Source: Drosophila persimilis
Lineage: Eukaryota; Arthropoda; Insecta; Diptera; Drosophilidae
Length of the DNA stretch: 64,000 bases
Direction of reading: 5' to 3'
Assembly: GCF_003286085.1 (NCBI RefSeq)
Contig: NW_020825298.1
Coordinates: 3,844,001-3,908,000 of the forward strand
A model generated the notes under the pieces. That model saw nothing but the letters and a program-made list of their open reading frames with translations. It did not search any database and was not told the origin of the DNA. Position 1 is the stretch's first letter. Every line of letters begins with the position of its first letter. This document shows, piece by piece, positions 1 through 12,743 of the stretch. The position numbers and the translations under genes are program-made.

Positions 1-2350
1 GAGGCAAGTGAACATGTCGTTTGCTCATTACAGCGGGTCTACAGGCTGCAGCCAAATATCGCAGAGCAGGCAGCACCGAATGCTGGTTTATGTTTTGGGG
101 CTTAATCGCAAACGAAATCGAAAACTGAACAGCAAACATGAGCTGAAATGTGTGGTGGCATGAATGAGGAGTGGAGTCGGATCGGATCGAATCGGATCGG
201 GTGTCGGGGGTACGGGTACGGGTACGGGTACGGGTTACGGGTAGTGCAGATTTGTTTCTCGACTTTTTTCGCTTCACATCAAATCAAATTAAAACGGCAG
301 CCTGTCGATTTCTGGCTGTCTGTCGCGTCTGCGTCTCTGTTTCTGTCTGTGTCTCCGACTTTGATTTCAATTTCGATTTGCTGACAATTTTCGGTTTTCG
401 GAGTTAAGTTTTTTTTAGTGTGTCTTAATTGGTTGCAAGATAAGATGTGTGTTCATGTGCTCATGTTGATGTGTGGTTGCCATTTAGCATCTGGATAGAC
501 CTTGGATGGGAGTCGCTCTGAATAGAGATACAGGCAATTAGCCTGCGAGTTGAGGGTGCAAAAAGAGACCCAATGAACGGGACTAAGGCTCTGACTCTGT
601 CTCTGCCTCTGTTTGTGGCACGCAGCCCCGCCACGCAGTTCCACCATCGCACCCGTTCTATCTCTTTGCATAATTCTCTCATTAGTCAGCCTCCCCGTTC
701 ATTCGTTCACTCGTTCACTCGTTTCGTTCGCTGTTTTTCGAAAGTCGAAGTTCAAGTTTTTGGACTGCAGCCCGGGTCCCGGGAACCAGACAACGCAACA
801 CCACCCTCGTTCCGTCCTTCCGTCGTACCGTCGCTACGTCGCGCCGTGAGTGGACCCCGTTCGGACCAAATACGGTCGACAAAATAAATCAACCGCCGAA
901 ACACTAAACGATTTGGCTGCAGGGCAAATATGAAACATAAGCCAAATTAAGGAGTCGCCCGCCACAAATCGATCAGGCTTCAGACCAGATGCAGACCGGA
1001 CCCCGATTCCAGATGGGGTTTCCGATCCAAAGCCACAGACAGAGCCTAGGCAATTATTCGAACCATGTGTGGGGAGGGGGGAAGGCTGTGAAAATGTGTC
1101 AACGCTTCATGGAACACGGCTTCCAATTGTAATTCCACAATTGAAACTAAAAGTGGAACTGGAGCCTGAAGCTGGGACTAAGACTCGCCTCTGGGCGACA
1201 AACTTTTCGCCTTTTGTTATGTAAATATTATTTTTTGGGTTACTTCGTTATTGTGGAAATTTATGAAGGGTATATGATATCAAGACAGAAACTGAAGCAG
1301 AACCTGGAAGCTCAGCAAACGGAGGCAAAGGGATAAAACAGAGAAGTTTCTGGGTAAGCAAAGGGAAAGTAGGAAGTTCCAAGGAACATCTGTATTTATC
1401 AGTATTTCTAAGAGCTGAAGAACAGAATCAGCAGAAGAGTGGATTGCTCCATTCAGTAGATCTTTTCCAGTGACTCCAGAATCTACCAGACTCCAAGAAC
1501 TGAGGTATCAAAAAGAAACAATCTTGATCCTAAAGAAGAGGGCATCAGATATGGGTAGAAATTGCCAAATTTTTCTGTAGGTCTTGCAAATTAAGGATCT
1601 AATACTTTAAGACTGTAAAAGCTACCCTTTAACCCTCAACCAGAGATGGTTCTCCTTGCCTCCTTTAATTATATTTCAGACCATTTTTCCCCCTAAAGTC
1701 CCTCTATGTATCCGAGCACATCTGGGTCTAGTATCGGGGGTATCCATTAGTCGCAATATCTCCATGTTCTTAGTTACGTTTTCTGTATTGAATATTTTCC
1801 ATACTTGATGCAAAATGCAAATTTTAAGCTCAGTGCCTCAAATATTTTGGCATTTTGCGCATTAATTTCCAGGTACCCGCCCCACCGCAATGATCTACTC
1901 CGATGCTATCCACCACACTCTGCTCCATTCGATCCATACGCGATGCATTCGATCCATTGAGAGTGGCCCAGAGTCTGGGGCTGACGCTGAGGTTGGTCGA
2001 CCAACCGGTTGTCGGTCCGTGAGTCCCTCTGTCCCGCCGGTCGTCTCATAATTCTGAATGCAGTTTGTCGTCGTGGTGGCTTCGATGTTGTTTGGTTGCT
2101 GTTTTGCCTAATACGTGACTATCATGTCATAATAGCGAATTATTAGAATTTAATGCGGTCACAATGCTGCGCCGTGAACCCCGGGCTGAGGCTGAGGCTG
2201 AAGCCGAAGCCCAGACGCGAATGCTGATCTCCTCCTGTCTTCGGTCTACGGTCTATGCTCTGTCCCATATTTACTAACTGGGTCGACAGTTGGCCGACTC
2301 CTCTCGTTTGCGGCACTGCTGTGGGGGAGCATTACACAGTTTGGAGTAGG
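1..2350. other. non-coding DNA downstream of dachsous, first part
   Basis: No open frame with protein-like composition. It has short tandem motifs (GGTACGG near 205-240), a C/T-rich stretch at 590-740 with repeated TCGTTCACTCGTT, and AT-rich DNA at 1200-1860. A GTGAGT at about 850 could be a splice donor of a plus-strand upstream exon, but nothing else supports a gene. Confidence 0.5.
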
Positions 2351-2369
2351 AATTTATCCGTAGCGATGA

Positions 2370-2680
2370 GAGAATATCGATTTGATATAGATAAAGTATC
2401 AGAAATGTGCAGAAAATATAGACACCTTCAATTTTTTGTAGGAGAGGAAATATTTATTTTAAAAAAATCGATAGCGAAAATGTATCGAGTTTTTATCGAA
2501 AAGGTATCGGTTTCAATAGGGAACAAAGATAATATTTGATCTTTGTTGTCCGACATATATTTGAAATCTTATTATTATCGACATAGTGATAAGTATCGAT
2601 AACAGATGTAAGTATATATGGAACAGAAGAGGAATTTTATGAATAAAGAACTAAGGCTTGGCGATATTGTTATTCCGATA
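2370..2680. promoter_or_regulatory. CGATA/DRE-like motif patch
   Basis: An AT-rich stretch with about nine CGATA or TATCG words, including a perfect TATCGATA at about 2594-2601. CGATA is the core recognised by the insulator protein BEAF-32, and TATCGATA is the DREF element. Whether the patch is bound is unknown. Confidence 0.3.
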
Positions 2681-2689
2681 CCATTCCTC

Positions 2690-5030
2690 GAGCTAATGAT
2701 TGCGTAAAGGTGCCAAGTGTAGAGGACTGGGCCTGGAGGGCCCCATCATAAGCCGCTCAATCTCAGCGATTGTCGCTTTTAAACTCCCATTGGCTCGGAC
2801 CCACCTTTGGCCACTGGGCGTTGCACGGATCGGATCGGATCGGATCGGACAGTGGCTTTCGCCAGTCGAAAGAGCCATAGATCGATCGAACGTCTAAACG
2901 GCCTAAAGCAGATTAAATGCGGCGGCTTAAATAATTTCCCATGGCTGCGATCTGCATCTATATTGGCATCTCCGTCTCCGTCTCCATCTCCATCTCGGAG
3001 TCCGAGTCGGAGTCGGAGTCTAATCATGGTGATCATTCGATTTGCGATTGAGCGTGCCACATTGGGAGATTAGCTCTGGGGGCATTCAACGATCGACGAA
3101 CCAACGATCCATCGATCCATCGATCTCTGGCGATGATTTTATGTCTTGATTAAGTATACGCCGCGTGCTTATTGATTTAGTTTCACTTGAATTGCGTTTT
3201 TCACGCTTTTTCAAGCCAAAGCCAAAGACCAACGACCAAACCAAAGACCAAAGACAGTGGCATGCCGCACTGCAAAGTACTGCGCTGCACTGGGAACACC
3301 TGCACGATCTCTGTGTGCCTCTTGGAGTCGACTCCACTGACACTTACATGTTCACACTTGCTGAAATTTCTGTTTGTTCTGTCTCGCGGAGTCTGTACTT
3401 TTTCGGGGATTCGTGTGTTGCAATTCTTTAGGCATTTTTGACAACTCCAAAAGTCTGTGAAGTCGGAGTCAGAGCCAGAGCCAGAGCCAGAGTCGGGCCT
3501 TTTATGGTGGCAGCCCCCCCCCAATTGTGGATTGGGGGCGTCTCCCCTCGCTCATTTATAAAGAACGAGCTGGCGAGGCGTTAAGTTTCATGTAGGTATT
3601 GATTTCCATTTGATTTCACAGCCAAAAGCAGCAAAAGCAGCAAAGCCTCCCGCCTCTTGGCTCCAGCCAAAGCATTCGACAATATTTCACAACATTTCAC
3701 CTCATTAATCAAACAAAACTGCAAGGGTCTCCGCTCTCAGACGCGACGCTCAGATGCGACTCCCAGGTCAGTTTCAGCGACTCCGACATATTTTCGGCAA
3801 GTGTCAGCGTTTTACAGTTAACATTCGAAATCTGCTTCGAAATCTCGAGGATCGTTGACTTTTTAATTGATTAAAATGAGAAATCGTTACGATTTGTGTG
3901 CGTTGATTGTGCGGGACTCCTCTCCTTCGAAAGGATCTGATTTCAGCAGGGCAGGAGGATCATCTGCAGCAGCATGAAAGCATGGAGAATGGAGCATGGA
4001 CCATGGAGCATGGAGGATGCAGCAGATGGAGGATGACCTGGTGGCTATTGTTCGTAAAATCATAATGACAAGTGGAACGGCGGGGACACAGGAAATGAAA
4101 TTCGATACTTTTTCCCGCACTTTTTCGCAGCATTGCTGTTCTGCGAAATACGAAATACGAAAATTCGCAATGCAATAATAAGCAATAAAAATTCTTTCAG
4201 ATGTGGAATGGATTTTCTCGGCTTATTCTGTGGAAGATTTACGATCCACGGGGCGGCTTGACCACTTTGATGGCTAAACCGAATCCCCAAATATCTTTCG
4301 AATCCACGCCATCCTCTGGAGTCCACTCCTTAAGCCTAATTGTGCTTTTTGATGCAACTGTTTCGCATATTTGCTTTCTATTGAAAGAGAACAATCTCCT
4401 GCTCCTCCTGCCCCACTCTCCTGCTGCTGCTGTCCTGGTTAGCGACCTCTGGCCCCTTGAATGCGATCCACCGATCGCTGACAACTTTTGTACATTTCTC
4501 GCTAAATTAACTGAATTTCTGACCTCGTCGTCGCTCTGATGGCCAAAAGGGAGAACTGCCAAAAAACAACACAAGAGACAAAACCAGAACCACAAAGAAC
4601 GAAAGAGAGAAGTGGAGACTCTTCCTCCCTGTGCAACAGCAACAACAAAAGCGAATCGTTAAGAGTCCAAGGATCGCATAACTCGCACTCTGTCCCTCTC
4701 TGGCTCTCTCTCTCGCGCTCTCTGTCTCTCTGGGACTGCAGAGTCAACTGTGAATTTCCGAAAAAACCCACAGAACCCAAAGCCCAAAGCTGCCCGAATG
4801 TTGCTGCCACTGCTGCATGCAGCTGCTCTGCTCCCCTTCCCCTCCCCTCCCCCAAAAGGCGGAATGGCAGTACGGCGGGGGGGAAATATGCGCAAACTGC
4901 TTGATGTCCACTTAAAAGTGTCAACGTGAAATTCTTGGCACAGCCACAGCCACAAAAAAATACAGCCTCAACAACTGTGAGTGTTGCCTGTTGTTGCCTC
5001 GTGAGCTTCCACTCATTGGGGCAGCCAGTG
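2690..5030. other. non-coding DNA with simple repeats
   Basis: Holds GGATC tandem copies (about 2826-2848), CTCCGT/CTCCAT runs (2968-2998), AGAGCC repeats (about 3470-3495) and CT-rich tracts near 4680-4735. The open frames across 4200-5250 are low-complexity and overlap on both strands, so no gene is supported. Confidence 0.5.
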
Positions 5031-5034
5031 GGCA

Positions 5035-5063
<29 letters not shown>
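5035..5063. repeat. poly-G tract of 29 bases
   Basis: An uninterrupted run of 29 G. Tracts like this are polymorphic and error-prone in sequencing and assembly, and the run could form a G-quadruplex on the plus strand. Confidence 0.95.
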
Positions 5064-5065
<2 letters not shown>

Positions 5066-5269
5066 CAGGAGGGGCAGGCACGGGGATTGGGATAGTGAGG
5101 ATTGGGACAAGTACCGCTTTTCTCTCTTCGTGTGTGTGTGTGTGTGTTTGCTTGTGCTGCAATTTCTACAGTTTTTTCCCTTTGCGGTCGACTTCTGTTT
5201 CTGCCTGGCGGGGGATTCGGGGAGGAGGAAGAGAGAGCTCTCAGCCAAAAAAGGGAGCTACTCTATCGA

Positions 5270-8200
5270 GAGAGAGAGATAGTAGGAATATTCGAAAAAA
5301 TTATAAATTTTCATTAGAATAATCTGAAGAAATATTAACGATTTCGAAATATTGCCATAATTCAACAAGAAATGCTCCTGAAAACCTTTTTTGAAGGAAG
5401 TCATATACTTGTTAAATTTGTAAAACGTAGTCGCTACCATCCTGTATTCGACTAAAATCCATTATTTATATCCTCTAGCCATAATATCACAAAAAATTAC
5501 ATAGAAATGAAGCAGATTCTTATATACAAGATAACGAGCTCTGATTTTACAGAGGTTCAGATGTTGTATCTTAAGTAGAGCGATATCTGTTGCATTGGAA
5601 TATCTTACAAATAGAGGTGTACTTGAAAAAACAGCAGATCAATCAATGATTTAGAGCTGTCCTCTTTGATTCTAAGGAATCTCTATTATATTTTAGAAAA
5701 GCAATTAATTCAGAGATTTTTTGATATATTTTCCAAATATTAAAAGCCTGCAACTTCTACTTTAAGAGCGTGAATGAAGAATGTACTGCCTATACCGATA
5801 TTCAGATGTGCATCCAGTTCAGTGGAGCCATTTCGAATGGATTTCTGATGGATCAAATAGGATTTGCACTGCTCTGCTGGACCCAAAACGATGCTAGAAA
5901 GAACAATATAAGCAGCTAATTAATGCCAAGCGATGGTAAAAGAAGGTCACTCCAAGCCATAGAACTGAATGTGCCAGAGCTCTCTCACTCTAAGTCCGTG
6001 TGTGTCCGTCTTTGGCAGCTCTCTCTCTGGCTGTCCTTTTGCAGTGCAGGGCATTCTTCAGGTCGTTCCCACATGTCCCTCCGTTGCTCGATGCCTCGAT
6101 TCCTTTGTGGCTTTTGTTATTTCTCCCGCTGCTGCCTCCCGATGTATATATACTATATATATCTGTACCTGTATATATATGAATGTGTGTTGGGTTTTTT
6201 TTTGGCAGTTGAATTGCGCCTTTCGCCAAACCAATTCCGTTCATTTATCTTGAACTTTTCCTTCGTTCATTTGGGCCTCTGTTTCTGTCGTTTCTGCTGT
6301 TTCTTCTGTATTTCTGTGGTGCATTTCTGCGGCTGTTTTGCTGCCGCTTCTTTCGGGGCAAAGTTGCAGCCAGCATTTCGGGAATTTGGGTTGCTCCTTC
6401 TCTCCACCATGGCTGTGTGTGTGTGTGTGTGCTTGTGCCTCGCTTTTTGGTGGGGCAACAAAAATATCACACGAGTATAATTGAGTTTGACACAATAAAT
6501 TGCTCATCGCGGGACAAGAAGCTGCGGCTGGAGCTGCGGCCAATCCCCTTCTCGGAGCTGACCTTTAGAGCCGCCACTGCGCTGATTTATAAATTGATTT
6601 CTGCTTAAGTTTGTGGCAGCACAGCGGGGCTCCTTGTGGCTTGTGGCTACTTGCCACCACATTCGCTGGCCGTCCAGGGCCGGCTGACCGATCATTTGAT
6701 TTTCAGCGCATTAACACATTCGAGTCGCTTAAACGAATCTTAATGATTAGCCTCCACAGTCCAGCATTCAACATCTGCAGTCCCACAATCCCACAATCGA
6801 GTCGCCACAATGAGATCCGTCGCCTGACACTGACGATGCAACGGCACGAATATTTCAATTAACTGACATTCGATGATGCCCCAAAATGAGGCGCATTGAG
6901 GAATCATCATGGATCATGGCAGCGCGGAGCAGGAGAGGCACTGCGGAGGCTGTCTGTCAGACGGATGGAGACGACATCCGATGGCTGGCAATCCGCGATA
7001 AAATGCAAATCTCTCTTGAAGCTTGAAGCTAAAAGGACACCACCACCAGAACCGCAAAAATCGAAGCCGAATCCGTATCGGAATCGGTATCCCGACAAAA
7101 CAATGGATGGCCATTGCTTGTTGCAATGTTGCTGCTGCCGCTGCTGCTGCTGCTGTTGGTGGCACATCAATGTCGTCTCAGTGGCATCGACAGCAGCAGT
7201 GGCGGGGGCAGGAGGCAGGAGGCAGGAGGCAGCGGCTGCGGCTGCAGATGCGGACTCTAATCTTCATCAGCCGCCGTTTGTAGTCTTCGGCGACGGGCGC
7301 AAAGTGTAAGCCTCACACAGAAATCCCCAGGAGAGAGAGAGCGAGAGATGCGGATGGATGCGGCTTTATCTGCTCAATAGATGGACATTTGGATAGATTG
7401 TTCTTGTTTTGGCGTTTGACGTTGCTGCCTCCTGCTGCCTCCCTCGGCTTCGCATTATGAGATTCTATCATCGAAGAAGGAGAGGAAGATTCAGGCATCC
7501 AGGGATCCAGAGATCCAGGGAGAGAGTGTCTGTGTGTGTCATGTCCAAATTGTTTGGGGGGCCACCAGAAGCTGCAGCTCCTTTTGCTAGAAAGAAGAAC
7601 AACTATTATTATATTTTAATGGTTACCTCTGTTGCAACATTGCTGGCGTATGGGGCATGGATAGAGGCTCGGATGGATGGACGGATGGATGGATGATTCT
7701 ATTGCCATTATGGCCGAGGCCAGAGATTGAGCCCCTTGTTCCATTATGCGGCGTTTGCGCTTGTCAGTCCTCTAATGGATTCCTCGATTCCATTCCATTT
7801 CGCTTCCATCACCAAAGTTTCAGTGCCTCTGCTCTCCCTGTCTCTCTCTCTCTCTCTCTGTTGCAAGAAACACAAGATGGGGGGCACACACAGACTGTGT
7901 GCTGTGCTGTGCCTCATCTTTGGCCGCGTTCTTCTGCTTCTTCTTGTCTCTTTCTGCGGCGCCACAAACGTATCGAATTACATTTGGCGGCAGTCAGTCG
8001 GTTTCTGCAGTCGGCAGGCGAACCTTTGATGCAGCCACTCATCTGTGGCTCGTCTGTGGATCTTTGATCTCTGAAGATCTCTTCATTCAAAGAGGCGATC
8101 GGGATTGGATCCTTCTCTAACGGAAACGGAAATGGTCAATGCAGGGGGAGGGCGAAGGGGCAGGGGACTGTGGTGTGCCCCCAAGGTCTCGCTTTTCTGT

Positions 8201-9840
8201 GCTTTTTTTTGCATTCATAAAAATCTGTTTATTGTGATTGTGTTCCTCTTGGCCTCTGCCGTCTGTGGCTGGCCCAATCAAGCAGCCTGGTGGCAATTAG
8301 CTCTTGCCCCGCGCTGCTGCAGCAATCGTGGTATATTTCGTGGTAGCAATTATTTTCGCATTTGTTGGCCACTTGGCCCACGAAATGCTAATGCGAATGC
8401 GGGAATGCATGTATCTTTCGCTGAGAACGTACAGAACGAGGCTTATTAGTGCAATAACTTTGGACAATAAAACGCAGTCGTCGAGCAGTGAACTTCAAAG
8501 GATCTCAGAAGTGTTAAACTGACATGCGAAAGATGTGGCAGCAGCGGCACGAGAGAGAGACGTGGCAGTGGCAGTGGCAGTGGCAGACTCGAGTGGAGTG
8601 CAAGAGGCAGAGCCATAATTCCACAGCCGCAGTCTGCCGGTGATGACGGACCTTGCAGATCGAGGCAGTGCCTTCGCCAGTCAGTTTAGCGTCATTTCAT
8701 TCTGCATCAAGCTGCCGCCCCGCCGCCTTGCCGCCCTGCTGCCAGGCTGCCCCTATGCCCCTCACCTCTTGCCACATGCGCCCCCATATCTGACACTTGC
8801 AATGAAGACATTAGCCGCTAATGGAATTGTTATTAAGCCGCAGAAGCGCGCCTCCATCAGGGAGGATCTGGGTCTGGGAAGCTTTAATTTCATTTTGAAT
8901 TTCGCCAAGGATTTGGATGCACATCCCCAATCGCCATCCCTATCTCTGTGCAGTAATCACTTTATTGTGCGCTTGATGTATTGACAAATTATAAAAACAT
9001 AAGGCCATGGCCATGGCTCTGTGGAGATCTACAACTGAATTGAGCCTTAACACGCATTCCCCAAATCACTTATTTTGCAATCAGAGAAGTGGCCCTGACA
9101 GGGGGGCAGGGCTCGCCCCCTCCCACTCCCACATTTGACAGGAGATGTGAAAAATGTGTAGAACAATGCTCTCTGGGATCTGGTGGGACGCTACGTGCGC
9201 CTACTTGTGGCTCAGAGGCCACTTAAATGGCTTTAAAAATAAACCCAAACCGATGCCCTGGACTATCCTTCGGTCCTTTCCCTCGTTCCACAAAATTAAG
9301 GCTTTTCACTTTCCGTCGTCGACGTATTCGACGTCTTCGACGTCTTCGAGGCCTGTTGTCTCGTGTGTACACACCCCAAAAAATGTGCGTAGCCCCCCAA
9401 ATGAATGCCTAGGACATCATCGATGGAGCCCAGCGCCAAACAACCCATAATCATAATCATCATCATGATGATCGTCCGCTCGCTCGCTGGCTCGTTCGTT
9501 GGTGCCACAGTGCAACAGTGCAACAGTGCAACAGTCTGTTCTTTGGCCACAATCATGCCACATCTATAGCCACATCCACATCGACATCCAGGTGGCTTCT
9601 TCGTTGTTATTTGTATTCGCTGTAATGTGAATTGACTGCTACTAATAATAACCACGAGCGTTTACTCGTAGATGCCCTCCCTCCTTCCTTCCGTCCTTCC
9701 TTCCTTCCTTCGTCCAAGGATAGTGCGTCCACTGCAGTGTATATAGTCTGTACTGCGTCTGTCTCTCTGTCTGTATCTGTGAGGCGGTCCCTGCCGAGAT
9801 GTGACCGAAAAAGGCAAAGACTAAAAGGGCACCAGAATGG
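5270..9840. other. non-coding DNA downstream of dachsous, middle part
   Basis: AT-rich and featureless at 5270-5900. A TATATA-rich patch lies at 6140-6185 and a TG repeat at 6413-6432. CAG/CTG-rich DNA is at 7125-7240, a GGAT repeat at 7672-7695 and CT repeats near 7840. TTCGACG direct repeats are at about 9315-9350 and CTTCC repeats near 9680-9710. I see no conserved protein, tRNA or splice-supported exon. Confidence 0.5.
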
Positions 9841-9844
9841 CTGA

Positions 9845-11384
9845 TCGAATAATGGAATGCCCTAGAAATTTCAACAAAATGATCCTAACGTAAATTTTAA
9901 AAGTACTGAAAAGTCCGCAACATTCTCTTAAATTTTATAGAATTAAAAATATTTAATCCTTAGGATCATAGATTGACAAAATGAACTTATTAGATTTGAT
10001 TTATTTTCCCTTTCTGTTCAGAGCCAATTAAAGGAAAGTGCGGACCATATACAATATTACTTTCTTTAAAATATTGAATTTTGATCCTCAAGATCAGTGT
10101 TGCTTTTAGAAAAACTTCATACATATTCTTCAATAAGTAAATATCAGAGAAGTTAATAAAAAATACCAATTCCAAGGGTTGCAGTGAGTATATGATATAT
10201 GATATAAGTATGTATATTCTTCTTATGAGAAGAAAAATTATTATATTGGCTCTTGAAAAGTTAGTTTAAAGAAATTCTAGAATAACTGTAAGGCATCTTA
10301 AGACTGATTAAACCTCTTTGGAGGGATATTCTTGACTCATTGGCAAACCATACCATCTATTACAATTCCTTAAGAATAAATCAAGTTTTAGGTTATTTTT
10401 TTCCTAGGAAAGTTGTAAGCTTCCAGCCAATCGGAGCACGTGCCTCAACATCACGAGACTTGGCTTCGTTATGGATATTTATTTATCTCCCTGAAAAAGT
10501 GACTCCCTCCGATACCAACCCATATACCCTTCTGCCACATAGGGTATGCAAAAAAGGCGAAAAACAAATTTCAGCAGCTCTCCTCTCCTCTGCCTGTTCC
10601 TCTTCCTCTACCTTTCCGCTTTGTTGATCTGTTGCAATTGATACGAGAGTCGAACCCGCGACTTGCGACTCGCGACTGGCAAATGGAAATAACTCAACTC
10701 TCGAGATCCGCCGCAGCGGACTCCGAGTCTGAGGCCGAGTCCGAGTCCGAGTCCGCGTCCGACTCTGTGGCACAGACGAAGCTGAAGCTGAAGCTGTGGC
10801 AGAGGCACATAATGATAATGACGACAGGCAAAGGGGCAGCAGCCGTGGCAAGGGCAGCCAGGCAACAGGCGGTGGAGGTGTGGTGCAGACCAGAAATCAG
10901 CAACAAATAAATGAGTTCATGCAACGTCTTTGAAATGAAGACAAAGTGGATGTCGGTTGTTGGATGTTGGGGTTTATGCCATTCCCATTGCCATTGGGAT
11001 TGTTGCAGAGGATGCTGCTGGGGCACGGGACACGGGACATGGGGCAGAGTCTGCCGAGTGTCTAGAACAACAAGGAGGAGGCCACCGCCTATCGGATTGT
11101 GGCAGGAGTCAGGCTCTGGCTCTGGCTCTGGCATTGGCATTGGCACTGGGTGCGATGTGTGTTGTGGCAGTTCAAGAGTTCAGCCAAAACTTTGCCACCT
11201 ACTACACGAGGGACCAAGGGCTTCCCTTCGATGCCTGCCTCCCTCCTCCACTCGACTCCTTGGGTGCCGTACATATGTATGTGGGCGTGTCTGGCACTTT
11301 TGCTTTCCCAAAAAACGATCCCCAGTCGTGGATCCATGTGGGGTCTTTCCAATGGCAATTAATCACAAATTCTGGGGCTATTTT
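9845..11384. other. non-coding DNA between 3' flank repeats and dachsous 3' end
   Basis: AT-rich at 9845-10420, then GC-richer with an ATACCCT/AGGGTAT inverted motif (10524-10547), a GAGTCC/GAGGCC run at 10720-10765 and a CTCTGG run near 11112-11130. Open frames here are repeat-derived. A stretch at 10632-10665 superficially resembles a tRNA T-arm but has no matching stem. Confidence 0.45.
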
Positions 11385-12743
11385 TTATTTTTCCTTTAAA
11401 TATTTATTCTCTTGATTTCGTTTCGCTATTACAAACTATGGTTCTTATGGATCGCACAGTTCTTGGCAGATCCTAACTATCGAAAACATTTTTACAGCAT
11501 TAAGATTACACAATTAGCATCACGCACAAGTGAAGAACTATATAATATACGATCTATACACATACGTACTACACATAATAACTATCTTAAGCAAGCTTTA
11601 GGCTATACCTTCGTTTCCTCGTTTATTTGCTTGTGTTTATACAAGGGTCGTCGTTCTCCCTCTCTCAAACAATTACTAAACAAAACTTTATACAATTTTC
11701 CCCTCAACATTATATCACCCTCGTTATACGATATATATCCTACGAATGGGAAGTGGAAAACGCGAATGTTGTATGGGAGATTGTGCGGCCGTAAAACTAG
11801 TTTAGGTTTAAGGGTTCTATTGGGGTTCGTCTTCCGCTTGGAGCTTAATGTCTAGGCTCTAAATGCTTACAACTTATGGCTGTTCTACCTGCTTCATCTC
11901 TCTCCTGTCGCTGTCGTCCTCGTGTGTGCAAGCAGATGAGTCTCAGAGAGTCTTTGTTGGCTTTGTGGTTGTCGTTTACTACTCGTTAAAGTTAACTATT
12001 ACGATAATACACTCGGAAAAACATATCAACTGAAGATTAGAAAGTACCCTTGGCTTCAGAAAGTCCCCTAAGTTTAAAAGTGTTTAAAAGTGACTTAAAT
12101 TAAAAGTTTAGTATCAAAATAATATGTTTTTACTGGCTAGAATCTGAATGCTTTTCATCAGAGGAATATATATAATAGAACTTATAATATTCCTTGTGAG
12201 ATTTTCAAACAAAATGTTTATAGTTTTGAAGCATATAAATATAAAACTTGTCGAATCAGGCAGAGAGTATTTTTTTTTAAATATTGAGAAGCTTTTTTAA
12301 TTCCAGTATTTTTTCTGTCCAAGTTTTATGTAATATACCGAACGTATTTCTACGGTCTAAATAATTCGGACTTATCTCTTCTATTTTGGGCTTTTTCTTA
12401 TACAATTCAGTCGTTCAATATGTCAGTATTTTATTCGTTGTAATTCGGTAGTATTTTTTCGAAATAGTTGCTTCTTTAAGATCCTACCAAAAATACCATA
12501 AAATCCCACTCTTTGGGAGACTTTCTTGAAAGTCAGCACAACTGTTTTCCGAGTGTAATTACATCTATGTGCCATAGGGGATATCATACCTATCTATCAT
12601 ATAGTATATATACAGCATTAATGTGTGTGTGTGCGTGTATGTGTGAGTGTTTTCGTGTGTGTGGCAAGGGTGTATGTATGTATGGGGTGCAAGTAATACT
12701 ATGATGCATGTACAGCGCTCCTCAGGAATCCTCTCCTGTCCTA
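11385..12743 (-). other. ds: probable dachsous 3' UTR
   Basis: Below the stop codon the sequence turns AT-rich, and I see no coding potential on either strand. A CA/TG microsatellite lies at about 12621-12662. Possible AATAAA signals on the minus strand are at 12430-12435, 11622-11627 and 11403-11408. The last overlaps a second signal about 15 bp further on and is followed by a GU-rich stretch (TTTGTG), so it is the preferred end. The exact cleavage site cannot be fixed from sequence alone. Confidence 0.55.
11403..11408 (-). terminator. ds: candidate distal poly(A) signal of dachsous
   Basis: AATAAA on the minus strand, with another AATAAA just downstream and T/GT-rich sequence after it. It is about 1.34 kb past the stop codon, and it is the last signal before the sequence becomes GC-richer simple repeat. 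Confidence 0.4.

Noticed and set aside
590..870. Possible promoter and first exon of a plus-strand gene ending in GTGAGT near 850
   Set aside because: There is no clear initiator or TATA box, no coding continuation and no acceptor to pair with it.
4502..5248. Open frame of 248 codons on the minus strand
   Set aside because: It runs through poly-C, CT and CA repeats, and frames on the other strand are equally open. The composition is repeat-driven and there is no domain.
10632..10665. tRNA T-arm-like sequence on the minus strand (GGGTTCGACTC)
   Set aside because: The flanking bases do not form the five-pair stem, and there is no acceptor or anticodon arm.
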